Below are positions 50,396 through 59,837 of a stretch of 64,000 nt of DNA, piece after piece. The stretch covers positions 3,286,001 to 3,350,000 of the forward strand of contig NZ_CP107947.1 of assembly GCF_036059255.1 (NCBI RefSeq). The letters are read 5' to 3'. Position numbers and translations under genes: made by a program. The notes under the pieces are model-generated. The model saw only the letters and a program-made list of their open reading frames with translations. It did not search any database and had not been told where the DNA came from. Source of the stretch: Micromonospora sp. NBC_00389 (lineage in GTDB: Bacteria > Actinomycetota > Actinomycetes > Mycobacteriales > Micromonosporaceae). Every line of letters starts with the position of its first letter. The stretch's first letter is position 1.

Positions 50396-50655
50396 CGGAC
50401 CATTCTGGCGAGAGGTCGCTCGGGCGTCGACCCCTCGGGCAGACGAGGTTGGCCGCGATGAGGACCGCGCGGACAACCAGTCCGCGCGAACCGCGTCGCC
50501 ATGCCAACCGGCCGCCACCGCGTGCATGCAGACCTCCGGGGTGTCCGTGACCAACGCCGGCCCACGAGGTGGGCCGCCCGGTGGTACGCACCGCCACCCC
50601 CGAGCGGATCAACGAACCGCGAAAAAAGTTTCTGCACAGCCCTCGGACGGGCCGG

Positions 50656-51513
50656 TCAGCGGCGGACGGAGAACAGGCCCGGCGGTGGCGGATCGGAGCC
50701 CGTGGCGTCGACGTCCCGCACCACCGGCACACCGCCGGCGAAGCGGTCCAGCTCGTCGCCGGCCACCACCCGGCCCGGAAACCAGTCGCCGGCCGCCCGG
50801 CGGGTCAGCTCGGGCACCGGGGGCATGGTCCGCCCGGCGACCAGCACCAGGTTGCCGTACCTCCGGCCGCGCAGCACCGCCGCGTCCCCGACCAGACAGG
50901 CCTGGGGCAGCACCGAGCGGACCGTGGCCACCTGCCCGCGGGCGTGCCGCAGCGGCGGGCCGTCGGCCAGGTTCGCCAGGTACCAGCCCGCCGGGCGGAG
51001 CACCCGGGCCACCTCGGCGGCGTACTCCACCGAGGTGAGGTGGGCCGGGGTGCGGGCACCGGCGAACACGTCGGCGACCACGACGTCGTAGCTGGCGTCC
51101 CGGGTGGCGGCCAGCACGGCCCGAGCGTCCTCGACCCGGACCCGCAGCCGGGCGTCGGCCGGCCAGGGCAGCGCCCGGCGGACCAGCTCCACGAGTGCGC
51201 CGTCCACCTCGGACACCCGCTGGGTGGAGCCGGGCCGGGTGGCGGAGACGTACCGGGGCAGGGTCAGCGCGCCACCGCCGAGGTGCAGCACCCGCAGCGG
51301 CTCGCCGGCGGGTGCGATCAGATCCAGCGCGGCGGCCAGCCGCCGGACGTACTCGAACTCCAGGTGGGTGGGGTCGGTCAGATCGACGTGCGACTGCGGC
51401 GCGCCGTCCAGCAGCAGCGTCCACGAGCCGGGCCGGTCCGGGTCCGGCAGCAGCTCAGCCTGCCCGGTGTCCACCTGCTCGACCAGCCGGTCACCTGCCC
51501 GTTTGCGTCCCAT
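50656..51513 (-). CDS. Spermidine synthase-like SAM-dependent enzyme
   Basis: A 285-residue protein with the fold of aminopropyltransferases: the SAM-binding LRVLHLGGGALTLPRYV (about 73-89), the acidic VSEVDGALVEL, and DVVVADVFAGA. The polyamine-binding aspartate pair typical of true spermidine synthases is not obvious, so it may be a methyltransferase-like relative, as in many actinobacteria. It lies 18 bases downstream of nurA and may belong to the same transcript. Confidence 0.8.
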   Translation of the reverse strand: MGRKRAGDRLVEQVDTGQAELLPDPDRPGSWTLLLDGAPQSHVDLTDPTHLEFEYVRRLAAALDLIAPAGEPLRVLHLGGGALTLPRYVSATRPGSTQRVSEVDGALVELVRRALPWPADARLRVRVEDARAVLAATRDASYDVVVADVFAGARTPAHLTSVEYAAEVARVLRPAGWYLANLADGPPLRHARGQVATVRSVLPQACLVGDAAVLRGRRYGNLVLVAGRTMPPVPELTRRAAGDWFPGRVVAGDELDRFAGGVPVVRDVDATGSDPPPPGLFSVRR

Positions 51514-51531
51514 CGCAACCAGTATCCGCGC

Positions 51532-52491
51532 TCAGCGGGCGGCGCGGGCCGCGGCGGTCAGCGCGCGGTGCAGCAGCCGGGAATCGCCGAGCAGCGCCCG
51601 CAGGCGGCGCTCCAGGCCGGCGATCGGGATCAGGTTCTGCGGGGCCCGCGGGTCCTTGTACGGGGTGGAGGCGAACCGGGGCAGGGTGACCAGCGACAGG
51701 TCGGCCAGCTCGATCGCCGCCTCGATGGGCAGGTCGGCGGAGCACTCCACCCGGACGATGCCCGCCCACGGCGCGCCGAGCGCCACCGGCAGCCGCAGAT
51801 ACCACGACCAGCCGCCCCAGGCCGTGCCGAGCCGGAACACCGGCGAGCGCTCACCGGGCGCCAGGCTGGTCACCACCGTGGTCAGCCGGGCGTCGAGGTA
51901 CTGACTGTGCTGCGTCTTGATGTAGCCGAGCGTGCGCGGCAGCTGCCGGCGGCTACGCAACGGGCCGTCCACCACCAGCAGGTCGCCGTCGACCCGGGCG
52001 GCGTCGGAGACCGCCACCTCCAGTGCGGTCAGCGGGCCCTGCACGGCGGCCGGCAGCTTGGCCAGCTCACCGGTGCCGCCCACCCGGTGCACCGGGTAGC
52101 GGATCGCCCCCGCCACCACGTCCTGGGCCGACGGGCTGGCCGTGAACAGACCCCGACCGACCCGGGTACCGGCCAGCTGCGCCGCGCCCCGGCCCAGGTC
52201 GCAGCGAACCACCCCGGCCGCGTACGAGGCGGCCAGCCCGGGGAACGACCCGCCGTCGGCCTCGGCCGTCCAGATGCTCGCGTCGATCCGGCGTACCCCG
52301 TCGACCAGCAGCACCACGTCCGGCGCCCGCACCCCCGGCCGTACCCCGATCGCCCGCCAGTCCACGGCGGGCAGCTCCACGTCCGCGTCGACCTGCGCGC
52401 TGCTCGGCGTGGCCGGCCCGGAAGCGGACGCCTCGAACGACGCCCCGTACGCCGGGTCCCACGAGTCGACGAAGAACGCGGCGTCAGTCAC
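51532..52491 (-). CDS. nurA: NurA-domain 5'-3' nuclease (DNA end resection)
   Basis: A 319-residue NurA-like protein. Signs are the metal-binding LLVDGVRRID (Asp64 and Asp70), VVDGPLRSRRQL, the GYIKTQHSQYL helix and a C-terminal YKDPRAPQNLIPI segment. In archaea NurA is loaded on the HerA hexamer and, with Mre11-Rad50, resects DNA ends. Here herA, sbcD (mre11) and sbcC (rad50) precede it in that order on the same strand. It starts 46 bases after sbcC. Confidence 0.82.
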   Translation of the reverse strand: MTDAAFFVDSWDPAYGASFEASASGPATPSSAQVDADVELPAVDWRAIGVRPGVRAPDVVLLVDGVRRIDASIWTAEADGGSFPGLAASYAAGVVRCDLGRGAAQLAGTRVGRGLFTASPSAQDVVAGAIRYPVHRVGGTGELAKLPAAVQGPLTALEVAVSDAARVDGDLLVVDGPLRSRRQLPRTLGYIKTQHSQYLDARLTTVVTSLAPGERSPVFRLGTAWGGWSWYLRLPVALGAPWAGIVRVECSADLPIEAAIELADLSLVTLPRFASTPYKDPRAPQNLIPIAGLERRLRALLGDSRLLHRALTAAARAAR

Positions 52492-52537
52492 CGAATGAGC
52501 CTTTCGTTCGCGACTGCGGGGCTCCGCTGGGCTGCGC

Positions 52538-55012
52538 TCACCGGCCGGTCCGTTCCACGCGCGCCGAGCGGGCGTCCTTGCGTACCTCGAACCGGACCGG
52601 GATCCGCTCGGCCAGCGCCGGCACGTGCGTCACCACGCCGACCATCCGGTCACCCCGGGCGGCCAGGTTTTCCAGGGTGGCGGCCACCGTGTCCAGGGTG
52701 GCCGCGTCCAGCGTGCCGAAGCCCTCGTCCAGGACGATCGACTCCAGGCTCGCCGCCGTGGTGGACATCCCGGCGAGCTGTTCGGAGAGCGCCAGCGCCA
52801 ACGCCAGCGACGCCTGGAACGTCTCGCCGCCGGAGAGGGTGCGCACACCCCGGCGCAGCCCGGCGTCGTGGTGGTCGACCACGAAGAACTCGCCCTTGTC
52901 GTGCACCAGCTCGTACTGCCCGGAGGACAGCTCCCGCAGGATCCCCGACGCGCCGTCGACCAGCAGGTCCAACGCCTCGGCCAGCAGCCACCGCTCGAAG
53001 TTGTTGGCCCGCAGGTGCCCGGCGAGCGCGCGGGCCACCTGCGCCTCCCGCTCGTGCCCGGTGCGCTGCTCGCGCAGCGTCCCGGCCTGCTCGCGGCGCT
53101 CCCGCAGCCGGCGTCGGTCGGCGTCGGCCCGCTCCACCGCCACCGTCGCGGCGTGTACCGGATCGTCCGCGACCGGCACGTCGGCGGCGGCGAAGATGTC
53201 GGCGATCCGCCGCTGCACGGCGTCGGCGGCCGCCTCGGCGTCGGCCACGACGGCGGCCCGGCCGGCCCGGTCGGCGCGGCGGCGCTCCGCCTCGGCTGTC
53301 GCCCAGCCGGTCAGCGCCGCCCACGCGGCGGCCACGTCGTCCCGGTCGGTCGCGGGCGGACCGAATCGGGCCAGACCGTCGCGGGCGGTGTCGAAGCCCC
53401 GCCAGGTCGCCCGCAGCCGCTCCTGCGCCGAGTCCACTCCGGCGCGGGCCTGGCGGGCGCTGTCCCGGCCCGCCCGGACGGCGGTCGCCGCCTCTTCCAG
53501 CGCGCGCCGCAGCCGCGCGTGCTCGGCCAGCTCCCGGCGCAGCGCGGCCGGCTCGGCCGCGCCAACGAGCTGCCCGTCAAGGTCGGCCAGCCGGGCGTCC
53601 AACTGCTCCTGCCGGGCCCTGGCCTGTACCAGCAGCCGCTCCAGGTCGCGCGCCGCGGTGTCCCGCTGCTGCACGGTCGCCTGGGCGGCCTTGGTGGCGG
53701 CCCGCGCCGCCTTGCCGGCCGCCGTGGCGGCGGCCACCGCCGAGTCGGCCGGCACCGCCGGCACCTCGGTCACCGGCTGCTCGCAGACCGGGCAGGGCCC
53801 GCCGGGATGCAGGTGCACCCGCAGGCTGACCGCCAGGTCGGTGGCCTTCGCCTCCTCGTGTGCCCGGAAGGCCGCCTCCAGCTCCGTGTCGGCCCGCTCG
53901 GCGTCGGCGCGGGCGGCGGCGAGCGCGGCCACCGCCGCGCTGTGCTCGTCGTTCGCCGCGCCCACCGCCGCGCGGACCGTCTCGGCCTCGCCGGTCAGCC
54001 GGTCACGATCGTCGTACGCCCGCAGCAGCAGTCGCAGCGCGCTCTCGTCCCCGGCGCCGGCCAGCTCGCCGCGCAGCTTCTCCTCCCGCTCCTCGGCCAG
54101 CGAGACGCCGGCGGCTGCCGCCTCGGCCTCGGCCCGCGCCTCGGTCACCGCACGGGCCACCTCGGCCACGCCACGCGGCGCGCGCACGCCGGTCAGCACG
54201 GTCAGCTCGTCGTCGAGGGCGGTCAGCGCACCGGCCGCCTCCCGCGCGGTGGCCCGGGCCGCTGCCAGCTCCGGCACGGCCGCGGTCACCGCGGCGGCCA
54301 GCTCGGCCATCCGGTCGACCCGGGCGTCGGCCTCGGCCAGCGCTTCGTCGTCCACGCCGGTGAGCCCGGCCAGCAGTTGGTCGACCGCGTCCAACCGGGC
54401 TTCCGCCTGCGCGGCACGCGCCGTCGCCCGCTTCTGCACGTCCTCGTAGACGCCGAGGCCGAGCAGGTTGACCAGGATCTGCTGTCGGGTCGCCGGCTTG
54501 GCGTGCAGGAAGTCGGCGAACTGCCCCTGCGGCAGCACCACACAGCTGGTGAACTGCTCGTACGGCAGCCCGACCGCCTCCAGCACCGCCTGCTCCATCT
54601 CGGCGGGGGTGCCTGCCACCACCTCACCGAGGTCGTCCGGGCTCAACCCGGTGTCCAGCTTGGTCACGTCGAAGCCGGCCGGCATCAGCTGCAACCCGGC
54701 GTTCGCGGTCTTGACGTTGCCCCGGCCGTCCCGGCGGACCACCCGGGTGGCCACGTACCGGGCGCCGCCGGACTCGAAGACCAGCCGCACCCGGGCCTCG
54801 GTCGACGACGGCGCGAGCGCGTTGGCCAGCCCTCGGGCGCCACCCCAGCGCGGCACCATGCCGTAGAGGGCGAAGCAGATGGCGTCCAGCACAGTGGACT
54901 TACCCGAGCCGGTCGGGCCGATCAGAGCGAAGAAGTCGGCGTCGGTGAAGTCGACCGTGGTGTCATCCCGGAAGACCGTGAAACCGGCCATGTCCAACCG
55001 CATGGGACGCAT
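52538..55012 (-). CDS. sbcC: Exonuclease SbcC (Rad50-like ATPase)
   Basis: An 824-residue SMC-like ATPase. Walker A GPTGSGKS (32-39), Q-loop region LPQGQFADF, long coiled coils, the zinc-hook CPVC (about 407-410), and the C-terminal signature TLSGGETFQASLALAL with Walker B SIVLDEGFGTLD. With SbcD it forms the nuclease that opens hairpins and DNA ends. The ATG at 55012 shares one base with the sbcD stop (TGATG). The reading frame is open 257 codons further upstream, inside sbcD; those are not used. Confidence 0.94.
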   Translation of the reverse strand: MRPMRLDMAGFTVFRDDTTVDFTDADFFALIGPTGSGKSTVLDAICFALYGMVPRWGGARGLANALAPSSTEARVRLVFESGGARYVATRVVRRDGRGNVKTANAGLQLMPAGFDVTKLDTGLSPDDLGEVVAGTPAEMEQAVLEAVGLPYEQFTSCVVLPQGQFADFLHAKPATRQQILVNLLGLGVYEDVQKRATARAAQAEARLDAVDQLLAGLTGVDDEALAEADARVDRMAELAAAVTAAVPELAAARATAREAAGALTALDDELTVLTGVRAPRGVAEVARAVTEARAEAEAAAAGVSLAEEREEKLRGELAGAGDESALRLLLRAYDDRDRLTGEAETVRAAVGAANDEHSAAVAALAAARADAERADTELEAAFRAHEEAKATDLAVSLRVHLHPGGPCPVCEQPVTEVPAVPADSAVAAATAAGKAARAATKAAQATVQQRDTAARDLERLLVQARARQEQLDARLADLDGQLVGAAEPAALRRELAEHARLRRALEEAATAVRAGRDSARQARAGVDSAQERLRATWRGFDTARDGLARFGPPATDRDDVAAAWAALTGWATAEAERRRADRAGRAAVVADAEAAADAVQRRIADIFAAADVPVADDPVHAATVAVERADADRRRLRERREQAGTLREQRTGHEREAQVARALAGHLRANNFERWLLAEALDLLVDGASGILRELSSGQYELVHDKGEFFVVDHHDAGLRRGVRTLSGGETFQASLALALALSEQLAGMSTTAASLESIVLDEGFGTLDAATLDTVAATLENLAARGDRMVGVVTHVPALAERIPVRFEVRKDARSARVERTGR

Positions 55013-56160
55013 CAGTGGTCGACCTCCTCGAAGAGCTCGTCGAAGAGTTCCCGGACGCCCTCGTCTGCGTGGCCCCGGCTGTCCAGGTAGTCGGCGAACA
55101 ACTCCCGGGGCGAGCGCCCCGACCGTTGCGCGATGCGGGCGCCGCTGCCCGGCGCGGCGAGCAGCTCCGGGTCGATCCGGATCTCCAGCGCTCGGGGGAG
55201 CAGCTCCTGGATCTCCTCGCGCAGGCCGGCGCGGGGTTGCTCCCGCACGTACACGCGCAGCCACGCGTCCGGCGCCTCGATCTCGGCGAGCTGGGCCAGG
55301 GTGCCCCGCACGGTGCGTAGCGCACTCGCCGCGGTCACCGGCACCTCGCGGACCCGGGCGGCGGTGGTGGCGGTCACCTCGACCAGCGTCACCGAGGGGA
55401 TGTTTTCCTGCTCGCCGAAGTCGACCGCGAGCGGGCTGCCGCTGTAGCGCACCGGGCAGGGGCCGACGACCCGCTGCGCCCGGTGCAGGTGGCCCAGTGC
55501 CACGTAGTGCGCGGTGGCCGGGAAGACGGTGGCCGGCACGGCGTAGCCGAGCACGGTGTGCGCGTCCCGTTCGCCGCCGCCGGTGGCCGCGCCCGTCACG
55601 GTCAGATGCGCGGTGACCAGGTGCACCCGGTCCGGCTCGGTGAAGCCCTCGGTGAGCCGACCCAGCACCCGGCCCAGGTGGTCGGCGTAGGTCTGGTTGG
55701 CCTCGGCGGCGGTCAACTCGTACATCTCCAGCGCACGCACCGCGTACCGCTGGGACAGGAACGGGAGCGCGGCCAGCCGCCACCGCTCGCCGCCGGCGGT
55801 GGTGCCGTCGATCACGTGCTCGTCCGGGTTTTCCCGCACACCGCCGCGCAGCGTGATGCCGGCGGCCTCCGCCCAGGGTCGCAGCGCGTCCAGTGCCGGG
55901 CCGTTGTCGTGGTTGCCGCCGATCGCGACCACGTCCGCGCCGGTGCGACGCAGCGCGGTCAGCGCCCGGGTGACCAGCCGGGTCGCCTCCGAGGTGGGCG
56001 CGGCGGTGTCGTAGAGGTCGCCGGCGACGATGACCAGATCCGGCTGCTCGGCGTTGGCTATGTCGATCACGCCGGCCAGTACGGCCTTGTGCTCCTCGGC
56101 CCGGGACTGCCCCTTGAGCACCTTGCCGACGTGCCAGTCCGAGGTGTGCAGGATCTTCAC
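55012..56160 (-). CDS. sbcD: Exonuclease SbcD (Mre11-like nuclease)
   Basis: A 382-residue metallophosphatase-fold nuclease. All five phosphoesterase motifs are visible: SDWHVGK, GDLYD, GGNHD, TAHLTV and LGHLHRAQ. A capping domain and the SbcC-binding C-terminus follow. It is the second gene of the herA-sbcD-sbcC-nurA run; 48 bases separate it from herA. Confidence 0.95.
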   Translation of the reverse strand: MKILHTSDWHVGKVLKGQSRAEEHKAVLAGVIDIANAEQPDLVIVAGDLYDTAAPTSEATRLVTRALTALRRTGADVVAIGGNHDNGPALDALRPWAEAAGITLRGGVRENPDEHVIDGTTAGGERWRLAALPFLSQRYAVRALEMYELTAAEANQTYADHLGRVLGRLTEGFTEPDRVHLVTAHLTVTGAATGGGERDAHTVLGYAVPATVFPATAHYVALGHLHRAQRVVGPCPVRYSGSPLAVDFGEQENIPSVTLVEVTATTAARVREVPVTAASALRTVRGTLAQLAEIEAPDAWLRVYVREQPRAGLREEIQELLPRALEIRIDPELLAAPGSGARIAQRSGRSPRELFADYLDSRGHADEGVRELFDELFEEVDH

Positions 56161-56208
56161 CGTGGCTGCCTTCCGTGCTGCGCGACTGCGGGACTCACCG
56201 GGCCACCC

Positions 56209-57969
56209 CTAGAACGGGATGTCGTCGTCGGTGCCGCCGCCGGAGCCCACCACGGCGAACGGGTCGGCGGACTGGGTGATCGAGCGGAGCGTCTCCGATG
56301 GAGCCCGGCCCGCCTCGGAGACCCGGGTGGCCCAGGCCGGGAACGGGAACTCCAGGCAGAGCGGCACCGGGATGTCCGGCTGGTTGACGAACATGGTGCC
56401 CGGCTTGGCCAGCAGCGCCCGCTGCCGCTGCGCCGGGGGCAGGAAACCGTACTCCGGGCGGGAGGCCTCGGCCGGATCGAGCCGGCCGACCACCCGGATC
56501 GCCGAGTTGGTGACGATGCGCCGCTCCACCTCGCTCGCCGTCTGCTGGGCGCCGATCAGGATCACCCCGAGCGAACGGCCCCGCTCGGCGATGTCCAGCA
56601 GGACCTCCTTGATCGGCGAGGAGCCTTCCCGGGGGGCGTACTTGTTGAGCTCGTCGAGGACGACGAAGAGCAGCGGCTTGGCGGTGCCGGACTTCTCCTT
56701 GCGCTCGAACTCGCTCTTGAGCGTCACACCGACCACGAAGCGCTGGGCGCGGTCCGGAAGGTTGTGCAGGTCGACCACGGTGACCTGCGCGGACTCGCTG
56801 GTGTTGATCGAGTGCGGGCGGCGGGTGGTCAGGTCGCCGCGGATCAGCCGGGCGAGGTCCTTCTTGCTGCCGATCAACCGCCGGGCGAACGCGTTGACCG
56901 TGCCCAGGCCGACCGCGCTGCCCGCCCAGTCGGAGCGGGTCTCGTCGTCGTTGAGCTGGTCGACGATGTGGTCGACCAGGTCGCCGTAGGAGCCGAGCCG
57001 GACCCCGTCGATGCTCACCCCACCGTCGGCGGGCTGGGCGTACCGGGCCAGGTGCGCGGTGACCGAGTGGACCACCATCGTGTACTGCTGGCGCTCGTCG
57101 TCGGCGTCGGCGAAGACGTACGGCAGCAGCCGGTCGGCGCAGAACTCGCTGAGCGTCCAGTAGAAGGCGTCCACGCCGGTGAGGCGGCTGCTCACGTCCG
57201 GTGTGCCGGCGGAGTCGCCGACCCGGGGCGGGGCGTACACCCGCACGTCGGGGAAGGCGCCGGCGGTCAGCCCGAGCTTCGCGTACGCCGCACGGGTGGG
57301 CTCGTCGAGCCGGGTGTTGGGGTGGTCGAGGAAGAGCAGGTCCTCGCCCTTGACGTTGAAGATCAGCGCCTTGGCGTTGACCGCGTCGCCGCCCAGCACG
57401 CCCGAGCGGAAGACCGAGTAGAGCAGGAAGGTGGCGAAGCTGGTCTTGGTGGCCACCCCGGAGATGCCGGAGATGGAGACGTGCGCGCCCCGGCTGCCGT
57501 CGAGGAAGTCGGCGTTGAGGTAGACCGGCACCCCGTCGCGGCCCATCCCCATTGGGATGCGCCGCTCCATCCGGTCGAAGTGCAGCGCCCGGGCGCGCGC
57601 GTCACCCTCGGCACGGTGCACCACGGCGCCGGGGGTCGGCGGCACGTAGAACTCCGGATCGACCCGGGTGGTGGTCACCTCGGCCGCCTCCTGCACCTGC
57701 GCCGGCAGCGTCCCGTCGGCGATGGCGAAGACGTCCGAGTCGAACTGGGCACCCTCGTGCCGGGCCCGGACCTGGGTGACCACCCCGGCGATCGTCACCG
57801 GCTCCCGGTCGGGCAGCTCACGCCGGGTGACCACCACGTCGTCGAGCTGGAGGTAGCTGCCGGGCGCCACGGCCGTCCAGAACTGCAACGGGGTGGCGTC
57901 GGCGGTGCCGAGCACCCGGCCGACCGGCTGGCCCGGGCTGTCGAGGCCGTCGGGGCCGTCGTCGGTCAT
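56209..57969 (-). CDS. herA: HerA-like hexameric ATPase
   Basis: A 586-residue FtsK/HerA-family ATPase. Residues 1-120 include a HAS-barrel-like beta domain; then the P-loop region HVSISGISGVATKTS (164-177), Walker B PLLFVVLDEL (432-441), and the arginine-rich TNSAIRVVGRLD. The P-loop is unusual: the glycine before the lysine is a threonine (ATKT). HerA moves DNA ends to NurA in archaea. The gene heads the sbcD-sbcC-nurA run, which strongly supports the assignment over other FtsK relatives. Confidence 0.85.
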   Translation of the reverse strand: MTDDGPDGLDSPGQPVGRVLGTADATPLQFWTAVAPGSYLQLDDVVVTRRELPDREPVTIAGVVTQVRARHEGAQFDSDVFAIADGTLPAQVQEAAEVTTTRVDPEFYVPPTPGAVVHRAEGDARARALHFDRMERRIPMGMGRDGVPVYLNADFLDGSRGAHVSISGISGVATKTSFATFLLYSVFRSGVLGGDAVNAKALIFNVKGEDLLFLDHPNTRLDEPTRAAYAKLGLTAGAFPDVRVYAPPRVGDSAGTPDVSSRLTGVDAFYWTLSEFCADRLLPYVFADADDERQQYTMVVHSVTAHLARYAQPADGGVSIDGVRLGSYGDLVDHIVDQLNDDETRSDWAGSAVGLGTVNAFARRLIGSKKDLARLIRGDLTTRRPHSINTSESAQVTVVDLHNLPDRAQRFVVGVTLKSEFERKEKSGTAKPLLFVVLDELNKYAPREGSSPIKEVLLDIAERGRSLGVILIGAQQTASEVERRIVTNSAIRVVGRLDPAEASRPEYGFLPPAQRQRALLAKPGTMFVNQPDIPVPLCLEFPFPAWATRVSEAGRAPSETLRSITQSADPFAVVGSGGGTDDDIPF

Positions 57970-58131
57970 CGGGCGACTCGGGTCGGTCGGGCATCACGGT
58001 CGGGGCGCATGAGGTGCATCCTGCCCGAGGAGTACGACAGGTCGCCACGCGACGCGGCGGACGACACCATCCGCCGTCGCGCTCACGACGCTGGGTGTGC
58101 GACCGGCGACGGCCCGTCGCGGTGTCGGCTG

Positions 58132-58878
58132 TTACGGGCGGGCGTGGCGGAGCATGAGGACGCCGTCGTCGGCGGCGAGTACGTGCCGCAGCGGCAGCTG
58201 CCGGGGCGGCGTGGCGGTGCCGGCGGTGATCCGACCCGGGCCGGGGCCGGCGAGCAGCGGCGACACGGTGAGGCACAGCTCGTCGATCAGGTCGGCGGCG
58301 GTGAGCGCGCCGAACAGGTGCGGGCCGCCCTCGCAGAGTAGTTGGGACAGCCCGCGCCGGTGCAGCTCGTCGAGCCCGGCGGCCAGGTCGACCCGGTCCG
58401 CGCCGAAGGGCAGCACGTCGGCGACGTCGGTGAGGCCGGGCGGCGGGTCGGCGCCGGCGTGGGTGAGCACGATCGGGCGTACCGGCGCGTCGGCGAGGGC
58501 GGCCTGCGCGGGGTCCAGGTCGAGCGTGCCGGAGACGACCACCAGCGTCGGGTACTCGGCCAGCCCGTTCGCGCGGCGCCAGGCGCGGCGGCGCTCGTCG
58601 AGCCGAACCGCCCGGTAGCCCTCGTGCCGGAGCGTGCCGGCGGCCACCAGCAGCGCGTCGCAGAGCATCCGCAGCAGGCCGAAGACCCGCTTGTCCGGCT
58701 CGCCGGATAGTCCGGCGGAGTAGCCGTCCACGGAGACCGCGCCGTCCAGGCTGGAGACGAAGTTGACCCGCAGCCGGGGCCGGTCGGCGCGGCCGTAGAG
58801 CGTGGTCAGCGCGGCGTCGTCGAGCGGCAGCTCGGACGGCTCGGGCCAGAGCCGTCGGATCGGGATTCCGACGGTCAT
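58132..58878 (-). CDS. RibD C-terminal-type pyrimidine/dihydrofolate reductase family protein
   Basis: A 248-residue protein of the DHFR-like RibD reductase superfamily. Signs are VNFVSSLDGAVSVDGYSAGL near the start, DALLVAAGTLRHEGY, and LSQLLCEGGPHLFGALTAAD, the NADPH-binding segment. No RibD deaminase domain is present, so it may act on a pteridine or a flavin precursor. I use the ATG at 58878; the frame is open to 59031 but that end would overlap the divergent gene. Confidence 0.82.
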   Translation of the reverse strand: MTVGIPIRRLWPEPSELPLDDAALTTLYGRADRPRLRVNFVSSLDGAVSVDGYSAGLSGEPDKRVFGLLRMLCDALLVAAGTLRHEGYRAVRLDERRRAWRRANGLAEYPTLVVVSGTLDLDPAQAALADAPVRPIVLTHAGADPPPGLTDVADVLPFGADRVDLAAGLDELHRRGLSQLLCEGGPHLFGALTAADLIDELCLTVSPLLAGPGPGRITAGTATPPRQLPLRHVLAADDGVLMLRHARP

Positions 58879-59029
58879 TCGCTGGCCGGACCAGTGACCG
58901 GAGGGGTCGGTCGGGCGGTACGGTGCTGACAGTCGCACCAGTTCCGGCCCGGGCATTCGTCGTGTCGCCGGGCCCGGCACGCTCGGCAGATCATGCTCGA
59001 AGCCTAAGCCGCGGGAGGACAGGGACAGC

Positions 59030-59593
59030 ATGCCGCGTCAGATCTTCCAGCTGAAGATGTCCCTCGCCGGCGTACGCCCGCCGGTGTGGCGCCGGGTGCT
59101 CGTCCCGGCCGGCTACACGTTGGACCGACTGCACCGGGTGGCCCAGCACGCGATGGGCTGGCGCGACTGCCACCTGCACTCGTTCGAGATCGACGCTGTG
59201 CAGTACGGCGAACCCGACCCGGACGGGGAGTTGGCGCTGCACGACGAGCTGGACGTCCGGCTGGACGCGGTCCTCGGCAAGGGCAGTCGGTTCTCCTACA
59301 CCTACGACTTCGGCGACTGGTGGGAGCACGACCTGGTGGTCGAGGACGCGCTGACCGCCGACCCCGATGAGCGGTACCCGCTCTGTCTGGACGGCGAGCG
59401 GGCCTGCCCGCCGGAGGGTATCGGCGGGCCGCTGGGCTACCGCGCGCTGCTGGTCGCGCTGGCCGAGCAGGGCGATCCGGCGGACCTCGACGACCCACAG
59501 CAGGCGATGCTGCGCGACTGGGCAGGCTCCACGTTCGACCCGTCCCGCTTTGACGCCAGCCGCACCAACACCCTCCTGCGCCGCTTCTGCTGA
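59030..59593 (+). CDS. pRiA4b ORF-3-like family protein
   Basis: A 187-residue protein with the family signature: IFQLKMSLAGVRPPVWRRVL at the start, HLHSFEIDAVQYG, FSYTYDFGDWWEH, and a C-terminal FDPSRFD. It is named after a gene on the Agrobacterium plasmid pRiA4b; the function is unknown. The family is frequent in actinobacteria. The ATG at 59030 follows GGAGGACAGG. Confidence 0.88.
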   Translation: MPRQIFQLKMSLAGVRPPVWRRVLVPAGYTLDRLHRVAQHAMGWRDCHLHSFEIDAVQYGEPDPDGELALHDELDVRLDAVLGKGSRFSYTYDFGDWWEHDLVVEDALTADPDERYPLCLDGERACPPEGIGGPLGYRALLVALAEQGDPADLDDPQQAMLRDWAGSTFDPSRFDASRTNTLLRRFC

Positions 59594-59674
59594 CGTCGCG
59601 CCACCCACCGCTCGCTCCTGCCGCGCCGCCCACTGTGGGGTGAGGCGCCTGGCGGGCCGGTGGCGGTAACGATC

Positions 59675-59741
59675 TGGGAACGCTCCCATCGACCTATTGA
59701 CACCCCCGTTACCCGCCGGCAATCTCATGGGAGCGCTCCCG
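59675..59741 (+). promoter_or_regulatory. ceb promoter flanked by two CebR-like operators
   Basis: TTGACA (59697-59702) and CAATCT (59720-59725, 17-base spacing) form the likely promoter. TGGGAACGCTCCCA (59675-59688) lies upstream, and TGGGAGCGCTCCCG (59728-59741) covers the start-site region. The streptomycete CebR box is TGGGAGCGCTCCCA (from memory), so each copy has one mismatch. A LacI-family repressor responding to cellobiose should bind here; its gene is not in the window. Confidence 0.75.
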
Positions 59742-59837
59742 GGAGTGTCGTGGGTCACCCACGCTCCTCGGATCCGGCGCGGCAAGCACCCCCCACCACA
59801 CCCACCCAGCCTCACCACCGGAAAGAGGGGTCAGCGA

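Noticed and set aside
55483..58341. 952-codon plus-strand frame opposite sbcD and herA
   Set aside because: Long only because stop codons are rare in GC-rich antisense frames; sbcD and herA are unambiguous.
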